Part shown: positions 16,511 through 25,239 of the stretch, piece after piece
How the letters are laid out: the number at the start of each line of letters is the position of its first letter
Position numbering within the stretch: position 1 is the first letter of the stretch
Source: Akkermansia sp.
GTDB taxonomy: Bacteria; Verrucomicrobiota; Verrucomicrobiia; Verrucomicrobiales; Akkermansiaceae
NCBI GenBank assembly: GCA_017558555.1
Contig: JAFYUJ010000032.1
Coordinates: 1-64,000 of the forward strand
Reading direction: 5' to 3'
Length of the DNA stretch: 64,000 nt
Program-made: the position numbers and the translations under genes
The notes under the pieces: model-generated
The model's input: only the letters and a program-made list of their open reading frames with translations
Told to the model about the DNA's origin: nothing
Databases searched by the model: none

Positions 16511-17650
16511 ATGGCAGATCAATCCAATTCCGGAAGAAACGCTCTCATTATCGGCGTCGTGCTTGGCCTGGCCACGGCTGGTCTTGGTGTGTATACCATG
16601 ACCAACAGCAAGGCTGCACGCCCTGTGACGGAGCTTGATGCCGCCGGTACCAAGGCAGCAACGCTCACCGCACAGGCAGAGCAGGCGAAGGCTGAAAAAG
16701 AACGCAGCCGCAAGATTGTGGACGTGGCACCTGAGGGCGCCGTTGTCAACAACAAGCCTCGCTTTACGCCCATCTTCTTCTCTCCCGAACTGTGGCAGGT
16801 GTCCATCGACAGTAAGAAAATCACAACTGTGATTGATATCTACGATCCCAAGGCTGAAAGCCTGCACAACGGTGTGCCGAACGCTTGGTTTATTTCCAAC
16901 AATATCTCCGATGCGCTTGGCCGCGCAGATGGCTTGACTCTCGATAGCGATGGTGACGGCTTCAGCAATAAAGAAGAATTTGATGCCAAAACATCACCTT
17001 CGGATCCCAACAGTTTGCCTCCGTTGATTGAAGCCGGCAAGCCCAACCACAAGCTTGTGGTTGTCAGCACCAACGAGGCAAAGGCCGTCATCGAGGTGGA
17101 AAGCATGCTGGCATACGATGCGAACCCCACGGAAACCAGCATCACCATTCATCTTGACCGCTCCGGCTCCAAGCGTGTGGGTAAGAAGGTTAAGGTGAAA
17201 CCTGGTGATTCTTTTGATTTGACGGGCACTCCTCCCGCGGCCGATAAGCGCTTTACCGTTGTTGGTTTTGAAAAGGCTTCTTTCTCGGATTCTGTGGGCA
17301 ACAAATCTGACGAAACCGTACTGCGCGTGCGTGATAACAAGACGCTTATCGGTGAGAAGGAATTCGTGATTCGTCCCGGTTTGACCCGCGTGCGCCCCGG
17401 TGTTAAAAATAATGACATTGATACACCCAATGTCAAGGGCCGCGATATCAACGATGCTTCTGCCACTCTTTGTGTGACGGCCGGGCCCAAGGCCGGTACA
17501 AAGTTTGAAGTGAAGCTGAAAGAAACATTCCAAATCCCCGGTAACGAAAAGATTTCCTGCAAACTGGAATCCATCGATGCTCAGGGAACTGTTAATGTGC
17601 TTCCGGAAGGGGCTGAAAGCCCTATTCTGGTGCCCAAAGCAGCCAAATAA
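16511..17650 (+). CDS. PilP-position membrane protein with a calcium-loop motif (Amuc_1099-like)
   Basis: A 379-residue protein with one membrane helix (about 11-31) and the rest exported. At 145-156 lies DSDGDGFSNKEE, a D-x-D-x-D-G calcium-binding loop like those in thrombospondin type 3 and dockerin-type repeats. Beta-rich domains follow, and a C-terminal segment (about 330-375) resembles the beta domains of PilP that contact the secretin. By position it matches Amuc_1099. A PilP role is inferred from the M-N-O-P-Q order, not from clear sequence identity. It begins 23 nt after the Amuc_1100-like gene. Confidence 0.72.
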   Translation: MADQSNSGRNALIIGVVLGLATAGLGVYTMTNSKAARPVTELDAAGTKAATLTAQAEQAKAEKERSRKIVDVAPEGAVVNNKPRFTPIFFSPELWQVSIDSKKITTVIDIYDPKAESLHNGVPNAWFISNNISDALGRADGLTLDSDGDGFSNKEEFDAKTSPSDPNSLPPLIEAGKPNHKLVVVSTNEAKAVIEVESMLAYDANPTETSITIHLDRSGSKRVGKKVKVKPGDSFDLTGTPPAADKRFTVVGFEKASFSDSVGNKSDETVLRVRDNKTLIGEKEFVIRPGLTRVRPGVKNNDIDTPNVKGRDINDASATLCVTAGPKAGTKFEVKLKETFQIPGNEKISCKLESIDAQGTVNVLPEGAESPILVPKAAK

Positions 17651-17744
17651 CCCTCATTTTTCTATCAAACCCTAAAAAAAACGCATTTTTTTAAATTGTA
17701 GACTTTACATCTTCTCAGTTTTCTGACATAAATTAGACATTACC

Positions 17745-20564
17745 ATGAACCACGCACCTCTCATTCACTCAAAGCGCACGATGATGCTTGCCGCCATCGC
17801 TCTCTCCTGCCCCTTTGCGCAGGCCGGGACGGCTGGTTATCTGAGTACCTCGACCGCCGCAGGCACCAGCGAAGTCGGCCCCTCCGCCGTGTATGCCGGA
17901 CAGCTCTCTGCCCAAACAGCAACTGCCCCGAGCGCTGCTCCTGCTCCGGGCGCCATGCCTGCTCCGCAGTATGTAGCGCAGGATGGTATCAATGCACGTG
18001 AAGCTGCACGTCGCAAAGCCATGACGCTGGAGGCTCAGCAGCTCCTGCAGGAAGGCCGCCTTGCTTATGCAGATGGCAAGTACACAGAAGCTCTGGAGAA
18101 ATACCAGGCTGCCTGGGCTCGCATTCCCAAGGCTCCTGCTACTGAAAAATTCCAGGATTTTATCATCAAGAGCATTGGCGATGCATCCATTGCAGTAGCC
18201 ATTGAATACTCCAAGGTTGGCCGTTATGATGACGCTGAGCAACTTTTGCTTGATGTTCTCAGCCGCGACCCCAATAATCGTCGTGCCCGCAAGGAACTTT
18301 CTGTCCTTCGTGACCCGGTGCGCAATAATCCTGCTCTTACCCCTGAACACGTCAAGAATGTAGAAGAGGTCAACCGCTTGCTGACTCTTGCCTATGGCTA
18401 CTATGATCTTGGTAAGTTTGATGAAGCATACGCCGAGTTCAATCGTGTCATTCAGATTGACCCCTACAACTCTGCTGCCCGTCGTGGTCAGGAAGCTGTG
18501 AGCAAGCGCCGCTCCTCCTACTATAGCACTGCTCGCGACTCATTCCGAGCCAAGGCTTTGGCTGAGGTGGACGCTCTGTGGGAAGAATCCATGCCCCAGG
18601 ATCTGCCTGACATTGAGCTTGGCGGTGGTGAAATCGTGGCTCAGATTTCCGAACAGCAGATTCGCAACGATGAGAACCTGAGCAAGATGCAGATTTCCTC
18701 CATCAGTTTCGAGGATACTCCTGTGGAAGATGCTCTTGATTTCCTGCGCGGTGAAGCTCGCAAGAACGGCATCCAGATTAACTTCATGTTTGAGGCTCCC
18801 AAGAAGAGCAAGCCTGCCCCTGTTGCCGCCTCCGACGATGAGGAAGATGAGGAAGGTGAGGGCGCTGCACCTCAGCCCATTGAGGAACCTGAGGAAGAAG
18901 TCCGTGTCTCCAAGTTGGTGGTGCAGAACGTATCTGCCAAGGAACTTCTTCAGATGATTTGCACTCAGTCCGGCTGCCAGTATCGCGTGGATGATAATGC
19001 CATCGTTGTGTACAAGAGCGGTGGTTCTGAGAAGTTGTTCAAGCGCAAGTGGAAGATTTCCCGTGAAATCTTCGATGCCAACGCAGGCGAAGAAGGTGGC
19101 GATGAGGAAGAAGAAGATGCTTTCTCTGATGGCGGTGGCGCTGCCCCCCGCAAGCCCATTGATGCCAAGGCTGCTCTGACCCGCCTGGGTGTGAGCTTCC
19201 CCAAGGGTGCTAATGCACAGTACTCCTCCAGCTTGAACCTTCTCACCGTGGAGAATACGGCTGATAACCTCGACATCGTGGAGGAAGTGGTGAATGATTA
19301 TCGTCGCCGTTTGCCCCAGATGGTGAAGGTGAGCGCCAAGTTCATCGAAGTCGCTCAGACCAATGAAGAGGAGCTCAGCTTTGACTGGGTGGTCAACCCC
19401 TTCTCCGTGTCCAATGATGGTTCCACCTATCTTGGCGGCGTGAATGGTACCTCCTCCGGTCCCACTCGCACCTACAACGATTTTGTGACCAGCGGTGGCG
19501 CTGCCTACACCAACAACTATAACGGTAAAGGTTCCTGGCCGGTTTCTCACAGCAGCTCGCTGACCTCCTCCAGCGACCCCATTTCCAATGGCTTGGTGAC
19601 AGGTGGCCTTCGCTCCGGTTCCGGTGCTCTCTCCGGTAACAGCATGGACGCTCTCGTCTCCTCCGGCTCTGCCGCTTCCAACACCAACACTACTCCCGCA
19701 CCCGGCATTCTTTCCCTCTCCGGTATTTATGACTCTGGTTCCTTCCAGATGATTATGCGCGGTCTTTCTCAGAAGAAAGGTGTGGACGTGATGTCTGCTC
19801 CCAGCTTGGTTGCTCGTCCCGGTCAGTTGGAATACACTCCTGATCCTGACCCCCTGGCCAGCGACCAGAAGGGTGATGACGATTGCGCTAAGATTGAGGT
19901 GATTCGCCGATTCATCTACCCCGTGGCTTATGATGCCCCCGAAATCGGCTCCAATAACAACAACAACAACAACTACGACGACAACAACAATTACAGCAGC
20001 GGCATGCCGATTGCTTCTCCCGCCAACCCCTCCGAATGGGGTGTGGAAGAAGTGGGTATCGTGATGCGCTTCCGCGTTGACCCCGAGTTGGAAAATAGCG
20101 ATATCATCAAGTTCAATCACTTTGAAATCAAGGTTGTAAACTTTGAAGGTTTCGTGAACTACGGCTCACCCATTACGGCCGGTGTGACGACCAAGACCAA
20201 GATTGAGCACATCACACTTACGGATAACCGTATTGATATGCCCATCTTCAGCCGCCGATATGTGAACTCCAACCCCTGCATTTATGATGGTCACACCATC
20301 GCCATTGGTGGTATGATTGAAGATACCGTGCAGAAGGTGGAAGACAAGGTGCCCGTATTCGGTGACTTGCCCCTCATCGGTCGCTTCTTCCGCAGCAATG
20401 CCGAATCCCACGTTCGTAAGAACCTGATGGTGTTCGTGACGGCTGAGAAGATTGACCCGACCGGCAAGCCCACTCGCCTTCGCGACCGCGGTACAGGCGA
20501 CAACCCCACGGCTGGTACCTCCACACCCAGCCTCTTCCCCGACGACGGTCTGGCTAACCCCTGA
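17745..20564 (+). CDS. pilQ: Secretin (PilQ/GspD family, Amuc_1098-like)
   Basis: A 939-residue outer-membrane secretin. A signal peptide covers 1-28. Residues 80-260 hold TPR-like helices (GRLAYADGKYTEALEKYQ and YGYYDLGKFDEAYAEF), unusual in PilQ but seen in this lineage. N-domains follow, interrupted by an acidic insertion (DDEEDEEGEG) near 365. The secretin core covers about 520-905 and ends with VPVFGDLPLIGRFFR. A Ser/Gly-rich gate-region insertion lies near 565-655, and an Asn-rich run near 745-755. It forms the pore of the pilus-like system encoded by the four preceding genes. The 94-nt gap before it contains A/T-rich sequence and may hold its own promoter. Confidence 0.93.
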   Translation: MNHAPLIHSKRTMMLAAIALSCPFAQAGTAGYLSTSTAAGTSEVGPSAVYAGQLSAQTATAPSAAPAPGAMPAPQYVAQDGINAREAARRKAMTLEAQQLLQEGRLAYADGKYTEALEKYQAAWARIPKAPATEKFQDFIIKSIGDASIAVAIEYSKVGRYDDAEQLLLDVLSRDPNNRRARKELSVLRDPVRNNPALTPEHVKNVEEVNRLLTLAYGYYDLGKFDEAYAEFNRVIQIDPYNSAARRGQEAVSKRRSSYYSTARDSFRAKALAEVDALWEESMPQDLPDIELGGGEIVAQISEQQIRNDENLSKMQISSISFEDTPVEDALDFLRGEARKNGIQINFMFEAPKKSKPAPVAASDDEEDEEGEGAAPQPIEEPEEEVRVSKLVVQNVSAKELLQMICTQSGCQYRVDDNAIVVYKSGGSEKLFKRKWKISREIFDANAGEEGGDEEEEDAFSDGGGAAPRKPIDAKAALTRLGVSFPKGANAQYSSSLNLLTVENTADNLDIVEEVVNDYRRRLPQMVKVSAKFIEVAQTNEEELSFDWVVNPFSVSNDGSTYLGGVNGTSSGPTRTYNDFVTSGGAAYTNNYNGKGSWPVSHSSSLTSSSDPISNGLVTGGLRSGSGALSGNSMDALVSSGSAASNTNTTPAPGILSLSGIYDSGSFQMIMRGLSQKKGVDVMSAPSLVARPGQLEYTPDPDPLASDQKGDDDCAKIEVIRRFIYPVAYDAPEIGSNNNNNNNYDDNNNYSSGMPIASPANPSEWGVEEVGIVMRFRVDPELENSDIIKFNHFEIKVVNFEGFVNYGSPITAGVTTKTKIEHITLTDNRIDMPIFSRRYVNSNPCIYDGHTIAIGGMIEDTVQKVEDKVPVFGDLPLIGRFFRSNAESHVRKNLMVFVTAEKIDPTGKPTRLRDRGTGDNPTAGTSTPSLFPDDGLANP

Positions 20565-20592
20565 TCTCGCCTGAGGTTCTATGGTAACTTTG

Positions 20593-20626
20593 ACCCGCTT
20601 CCTGCCTGGTGCAGGGAGCGGGTTTT
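20593..20626 (+). terminator. Intrinsic terminator of the pilus-like operon
   Basis: A 13-bp stem with one T-G pair (20593-20605 with 20611-20623), a 5-nt loop and a run of four T. It lies 29 nt after the secretin stop. Confidence 0.88.
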
Positions 20627-20801
20627 CCATCGTGTCAGTTGAGTGATAATCGTGAAATTTGAAATCATTTGCCCAAGGTGACATCCGAGCCGGGGATGAG
20701 AACCTTTTTGCTTGCTACAACGCTCGTGATGGAATAATGCCCTTGCAGAGCATGTGAATGATGTAAAATATGAAAAAAATACAAAAAAATTAAAATTTGT
20801 C

Positions 20802-20830
20802 TTGCAAAGGAAAAAAATATGTGCTAATCT
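20802..20830 (+). promoter_or_regulatory. Promoter of tRNA-Glu
   Basis: TTGCAA (20802-20807) and TAATCT (20825-20830) are separated by 17 bp. The tRNA begins 34 nt after the -10 box. The upstream flank is a long A/T-rich stretch that may act as an UP element. The rest of the gap from 20627 shows no gene. Confidence 0.7.
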
Positions 20831-20863
20831 CCGCGTGCACCACCACCAAGTGGTAAAAAGAAA

Positions 20864-20936
20864 GTCTGGATCGTCTAGAGGCCTAGGACTCGCGCCTTTC
20901 ACGCGCGCAACACGGGTTCGAATCCCGTTCCAGATG
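20864..20936 (+). tRNA. tRNA-Glu (anticodon TTC)
   Basis: A 73-nt cloverleaf. The acceptor GTCTGGA pairs with TCCAGAT, the D-arm is of the usual Glu type (CGTCTAGAGGCCTAGGACT), the anticodon loop CTTTCAC gives TTC, and the T-arm is ACGGGTTCGAATCCCGT. The discriminator is G; CCA is not encoded. Confidence 0.95.
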
Positions 20937-20946
20937 TGAAACAACG

Positions 20947-20974
20947 AACCTCTTCCGCATGGGAGAGGTTTTTT
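20947..20974 (+). terminator. Intrinsic terminator after tRNA-Glu
   Basis: A 10-bp stem AACCTCTTCC (20947-20956) pairs with GGGAGAGGTT (20961-20970) around the loop GCAT, followed by six T. It ends 17 nt before the ATG of the first MATE gene, so that gene must be transcribed by read-through or by a promoter inside this stretch. Confidence 0.92.
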
Positions 20975-20990
20975 GTTCCCCCGAATTGAT

Positions 20991-22391
20991 ATGAATGAAG
21001 CAGCACAGAACAGGCAATCTGCCGTGAGCTCCCGCACGAAGTGGGTAGATATGCACGAATTGCGCCGCTTGTTGGTGCTGATGTTGCCCTTGTACATTGC
21101 TAATCTGATGCACATAGGCATGGGGGTGATTGATACTATCATGGCCGGTGTGGCAGGGCCGGTGGAACTGGCCGCTGTGGCACTGGGTACTTCTGTGACA
21201 GCGCCCATCATGGTGGCAGTAGGGGCAGTGCTGACGATTGTGGGGCCGATGGTGTCGCGTTTGCGTGGTGCAGGGTGTGAGGGGAAAATAGGTTTGCTGC
21301 TCAATAATGCCAAAGTGTTAGCATACATACTCATGGTGGTGGAGCTGCTGGCATTGTATGCAGGGAGCCTTATTTTTCCTTACGTGACAGACGATGCCGT
21401 GTTGGCGAGCAAAGCCGCCTGGTATGTTTATTACATGATGTTGGGCGTGCCGGCCAGTGTCATGTTGCGAGCGGTGCAGGGGAATTTTGAGGGGTATGGG
21501 CAGACGCGTCCGGCCATGGTGTTGGCGTTGTTAGGGCTGGCGCTCAATGTGCCGCTGGATTTGGTATTTGTGCTGGGGTATTGTGGAATGCCCGCGTTGG
21601 GGGGTGCCGGGTGTGGTTTGGCCACAGCCTTGATTCACTGGATGATTGTGGGTGGATTGATTTTGCTCATGTTCGTTTCCCGGCAGCACCGCCTGCATGC
21701 TCTGCAGATGTTTACGCCACGCAAGGTCGATGCCAGCTTGTGCCGCCGTATTTTTGTATTGGGCTTGCCCATAGGCATTGCTTCTTTGTGCGAATTAGGC
21801 TTTTTTTGTGTGGTTATGCTGATCATAGCGCCTCTGGGTGAGCTGATGGTGAGTGCCCAGCAAGTGGCCATCAATGTATCGGGGGTGATTTTCATGCTGC
21901 CGCTCAGCCTGGGTATCGCGGCTTCCATCCGCGCGGCCTATCATGTGGGCGCCCGGCGAAAAGAGGCCTTCGATGCCATGGTGCGCACGGTGAGTTTACT
22001 GGCTTTTGTATTGGTATCCGGGGTGATGGTGCTCAGTATCATCTTCCGCCGCGATATAGTGATGCTGTATACAGATTCCCCCGTTGTGATAGAGCTGGCG
22101 CAGCTACTTATTCTCTTCTGCGCGTTTTACCAACTGCCGGACGCCACGCAGGCGCTCTTTTCCGGCTTGTTGCGCGGTTGCCATGATACGCGAATCATCA
22201 CCTGGATTAATCTTTGTTGCTATTGGTTGGTGGGCTTCCCTCTGGCATACACCCTGGTGCGCACCGATTGGATTGTGCCGGCCATGGGGCCTGCCGGTGC
22301 CTGGGTGAGCTTCATCGTCGCGCTGACGTTGGCTGCCATCTTGTTTCTTATTCGCTTCTCGCGCACGCGGCGCAAGTGTTTCCTGCAATAA
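20991..22391 (+). CDS. MATE-family efflux transporter (first of two)
   Basis: A 466-residue inner-membrane protein with about 12 hydrophobic helices in two homologous halves, typical of NorM/DinF-type MATE antiporters that export drugs or metabolites in exchange for Na+ or H+. Marks include the N-terminal LPLYIANLMHIGMGVIDTIMAG, RGAGCEGKIG after the second helix, QGNFEGYGQTRPAM, and SAQQVAINVSGVIF in the second half. The ATG at 20991 fits the family start. The next gene, 20 nt downstream, is a close paralogue. The substrate cannot be deduced. Confidence 0.92.
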   Translation: MNEAAQNRQSAVSSRTKWVDMHELRRLLVLMLPLYIANLMHIGMGVIDTIMAGVAGPVELAAVALGTSVTAPIMVAVGAVLTIVGPMVSRLRGAGCEGKIGLLLNNAKVLAYILMVVELLALYAGSLIFPYVTDDAVLASKAAWYVYYMMLGVPASVMLRAVQGNFEGYGQTRPAMVLALLGLALNVPLDLVFVLGYCGMPALGGAGCGLATALIHWMIVGGLILLMFVSRQHRLHALQMFTPRKVDASLCRRIFVLGLPIGIASLCELGFFCVVMLIIAPLGELMVSAQQVAINVSGVIFMLPLSLGIAASIRAAYHVGARRKEAFDAMVRTVSLLAFVLVSGVMVLSIIFRRDIVMLYTDSPVVIELAQLLILFCAFYQLPDATQALFSGLLRGCHDTRIITWINLCCYWLVGFPLAYTLVRTDWIVPAMGPAGAWVSFIVALTLAAILFLIRFSRTRRKCFLQ

Positions 22392-22411
22392 TTTCTTCCC
22401 ACGTATTACTC

Positions 22412-23788
22412 ATGAAAGAACATTCCTGGAAAAATTGGTTGAATCCCACAGAATTGTGGAAACTGATTGTATTGACGCTGCCGCTTTACATTGCCAACCT
22501 TACCCGCATTGGCATGGCTGTGACGGATACCATTGTGGCGGGCAAGGCGGGACTCACGGATTTGGCGGCCGTCTCTCTCGGGGTAGCCATCATTGCACCC
22601 ATCATGATGTCTGTGGGTGCTATTGTGACCATCGTGAGCCCCATGGTAGCCCGCCTGCGCGGGGCTTCTCAGGAGAGCAGGGTGGGGTCTTTGCTTTGCA
22701 ATGCCAAAAATCTTTCCCTGCGCCTCATGTTGGTGGAGTTGGTGCTCCTGCTGATAGCCAGTGGTATTTTTGGCCTGGTTTCAGATGATGAAGCAATGGT
22801 ATCCACCGCACGCATGTATCTTTACCTGGTGATTCTGAATGTGCCGGCCAGTATCATGCAGCGCGTGGTGTTGGGGTGCTTTGAGGGGTATCGCCAGACC
22901 TGGCCGGGTATGGTGGTGTTTTTGGTCGCATTGTTGATTAACATCCCTCTCAACTTCCTGTTTGTCTTGGGGTGGGGGCCCATCCCTGCCATGGGTGGTG
23001 CCGGTTGCGGCCTTGCCACAACTATTGTGCACTGGTTCATTTTCCTCTCCCTGCTGGGCATTTTGTATGCCATGCCGGAGCATCGCGCGCATGCGCATGC
23101 GTTGTTAGCTTGGCGCCCCACTTGCCCACGCACAGTGAAGAAGATTTTCCACCTGGGATTCCCGCTGGGGGTGGCTACCATGTGCGAGATGGGCTTTTTT
23201 GGTGCGGTCATGTTGTTCATTACGCCGCTGGGTAGCGCTGTCATGGGCGCCCAGCAAGTGGCGATGAATATCTCCCGCCTACTTTTCACCCTCCCTCTCA
23301 GTTTGGGGGTGGCGGTGTCCATTCGCTCTGCTTATTTCGTGGGTGCCGGGCGCAAGGATCCCTTTGATACACTTGTCAAAACATCCTCCCTGTTCACCTT
23401 TGCTGTGGTAGCCATCCTGGTGGCGCTGATGCTGCATTGGCGGCATGAAATCGTCGGTGGCATGACCAGCTCGGACGCCGTGGCTGATTTGGTGCTCGTG
23501 TTGCTGGTGTATTGTGCCATTTATCAGTTGGTGGATGCGGCCCAGGCTATCGCTTCCGGCTTGCTGCGTGGTTGCCACGATACGCGCGTCATCACCTGGG
23601 TCAACATCGTCAGCTATTGGTTTGTGGGGCTGCCCCTGGCCTATGTGTTCATTTGCACGGATTGGGTGCGGCCTGCCATGGGGGCCGCCGGGGCGTGGGT
23701 CAGTTTCATTGCCATCCTCCTGGTGGCTTCCGTCTGCCTCATTTGCCGCTTCTGCCATACACGCAAACTCATCTTTTCTGCTCATTAA
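22412..23788 (+). CDS. MATE-family efflux transporter (second of two)
   Basis: A 458-residue paralogue of the preceding gene with the same layout: LPLYIANLTRIGMAVTDTIVAG at the first helix, RGASQESRVG, LGCFEGYRQTWPGM, GAQQVAMNISRLLF, and a nearly matching C-terminal block (LLRGCHDTRVITWVN). The pair clearly arose by tandem duplication and has since diverged. The start at 22412 gives the expected N-terminus; longer in-frame extensions overlap the first gene. Tandem copies may work as separate pumps or as a heterodimer; the sequence does not say. Confidence 0.92.
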   Translation: MKEHSWKNWLNPTELWKLIVLTLPLYIANLTRIGMAVTDTIVAGKAGLTDLAAVSLGVAIIAPIMMSVGAIVTIVSPMVARLRGASQESRVGSLLCNAKNLSLRLMLVELVLLLIASGIFGLVSDDEAMVSTARMYLYLVILNVPASIMQRVVLGCFEGYRQTWPGMVVFLVALLINIPLNFLFVLGWGPIPAMGGAGCGLATTIVHWFIFLSLLGILYAMPEHRAHAHALLAWRPTCPRTVKKIFHLGFPLGVATMCEMGFFGAVMLFITPLGSAVMGAQQVAMNISRLLFTLPLSLGVAVSIRSAYFVGAGRKDPFDTLVKTSSLFTFAVVAILVALMLHWRHEIVGGMTSSDAVADLVLVLLVYCAIYQLVDAAQAIASGLLRGCHDTRVITWVNIVSYWFVGLPLAYVFICTDWVRPAMGAAGAWVSFIAILLVASVCLICRFCHTRKLIFSAH

Positions 23789-23832
23789 TGCATAAATTTC
23801 ACAAGAAAAGTGCTCCTAACGCGAAATTGTGC

Positions 23833-23861
23833 TTGACGTTGGGCGTATGACAGTGTAAATT
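23833..23861 (+). promoter_or_regulatory. Promoter of the reduced spc operon
   Basis: TTGACG (23833-23838) and TAAATT (23856-23861) are separated by 17 bp. The leader of about 55 nt contains a perfect hairpin CACTACA/TGTAGTG (23872-23887), which could be a site for ribosomal-protein feedback. That role is inference. Confidence 0.8.
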
Positions 23862-23920
23862 ATGCGCCCCGCACTACAGGTGTAGTGTGGCTCGAACTCG
23901 TAAACAAGTAACACAACACG

Positions 23921-24145
23921 ATGAAGACCCACGTGAAGAAAGGTGATAACGTCGAAGTTATCGCTGGCAAGAACAAGGGCAAGCGTGGTGTCGTTCTTTC
24001 CCTGAACGCCAAGAAGCAGACTGTGGTTGTTGAAGGTGCTCGCACCATCAAGAAGGCTACCAAGCCCTCCGAGTCTGACCCCGAAGGCGGTATCAAGGAA
24101 GTTGACGGCCCCATCCACATCTCCAATGTGAAGAAAGTGAGCTAA
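23921..24145 (+). CDS. rplX: 50S ribosomal protein L24
   Basis: A 74-residue L24 with the KOW motif [21 protein letters not shown] (residues 5-25), which starts assembly of the 50S subunit by binding 23S rRNA domain I. It is short; many L24 proteins have about 100 residues. It is the first gene after its own promoter, with a MATE transporter upstream where L14 (rplN) would be in most bacteria. Confidence 0.96.
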   Translation: MKTHVKKGDNVEVIAGKNKGKRGVVLSLNAKKQTVVVEGARTIKKATKPSESDPEGGIKEVDGPIHISNVKKVS

Positions 24146-24220
24146 GGCCCCAAGCCTGACACTCCGCGCTTAAGCCATCAATCATCAATATATTAACCAT
24201 AGAGCTGACCCGCTAACATT

Positions 24221-24793
24221 ATGAGCACTCCATCATTGCTTACATACTATAAGGAGAAGGTCGTTCCGGCCCTCCAGGCGAAGCATCAGTACACCAACGT
24301 GCACCAGATTCCCCGTCTTGAAAAGATTGTGGTGACCACGTGCATGGGCAAGCACCCCGACCGCAAGCAGGCTGTTGAGGATGCTGTTGCTGAAATCGCT
24401 AAAATCACCGGCCAGAAGCCTTCCATGACCTATGCCCGCAAGAGCGTGGCTAACTTCAAACTCCGCGAGGGTGAAGTCCTCGGCGCCCGTGTGACGCTGC
24501 GTTCCACCCGTATGTGGGAGTTCCTGGATCGTTTCATCAACATTACCGCCCCCAACATTCGCGACTTCCGTGGCCTGCCCACCAAGTCCTTCGACGGCCG
24601 CGGTAACTACGCCATCGGTATCCCTGATCAGTCCATTTTCCCTGAAATTGAGCTGGATCAGATTAAGCGCAACATCGGTTTCGACATCATCTTTGTGACA
24701 TCTGCTCCCACGGATGAAGAAGGTCGTGACCTGCTTGCAGAGCTGGGTATTCCCTTCCGCAAGCCCAACAAGAAGACTGAAGAAAACGCCTAA
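24221..24793 (+). CDS. rplE: 50S ribosomal protein L5
   Basis: A 190-residue L5, which binds 5S rRNA and the P-site tRNA. Recognisable blocks are YKEKVVPALQAKHQYTNVHQIPRLEKIVV near the N-terminus and the C-terminal FPEIELDQIKRNIGFDIIFVTSA. A 75-nt gap separates it from L24, with no clear Shine-Dalgarno. The following gene is S8; S14 (rpsN), which normally lies between L5 and S8, is absent. Confidence 0.97.
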   Translation: MSTPSLLTYYKEKVVPALQAKHQYTNVHQIPRLEKIVVTTCMGKHPDRKQAVEDAVAEIAKITGQKPSMTYARKSVANFKLREGEVLGARVTLRSTRMWEFLDRFINITAPNIRDFRGLPTKSFDGRGNYAIGIPDQSIFPEIELDQIKRNIGFDIIFVTSAPTDEEGRDLLAELGIPFRKPNKKTEENA

Positions 24794-24807
24794 CACCATT
24801 TACGACC

Positions 24808-25209
24808 ATGGCAGTATTAAGTGATCCTATCGCAGATTTCCTTACCCGCGTCAAGAACGCCGGTAATGCCCGCAACGAGGCATGCTCTGCTCCCTATTCC
24901 AACATCAAGGCTGAAGTGGCCCGCATCCTCCAGGAGGAAGGCTACATCTGGTCCTTTGAGGTGAAGGGCGAAGGCAAGGACAAGGCCATCTTTGTGAAGA
25001 CCAAGTTCACCCCCGCCGGCAAGCCCGTTATCACGGACGTCAAGCGCTGCTCCAAGCCGGGCCGCCGCCAGTACGTGCATTCCGAAGAGATTCCGACCGT
25101 GATGAACGGCCTGGGTATCTCCATCGTGTCCACCTCCTCCGGTATGATGACGGGCGCCAAGGCCCGCAAGCTCAAGATTGGTGGCGAGCTCATCGCGCTC
25201 GTTTGGTAA
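24808..25209 (+). CDS. rpsH: 30S ribosomal protein S8
   Basis: A 133-residue S8 that binds the central domain of 16S rRNA and in E. coli represses spc translation. The N-terminus DPIADFLTRVKNA and the C-terminal block STSSGMMTGAKARKLKIGGELIALVW are typical. It starts 14 nt after L5 with no evident Shine-Dalgarno. Confidence 0.97.
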   Translation: MAVLSDPIADFLTRVKNAGNARNEACSAPYSNIKAEVARILQEEGYIWSFEVKGEGKDKAIFVKTKFTPAGKPVITDVKRCSKPGRRQYVHSEEIPTVMNGLGISIVSTSSGMMTGAKARKLKIGGELIALVW

Positions 25210-25239
25210 AGTATAACCCCTAACCTTATTAGAACTAAA

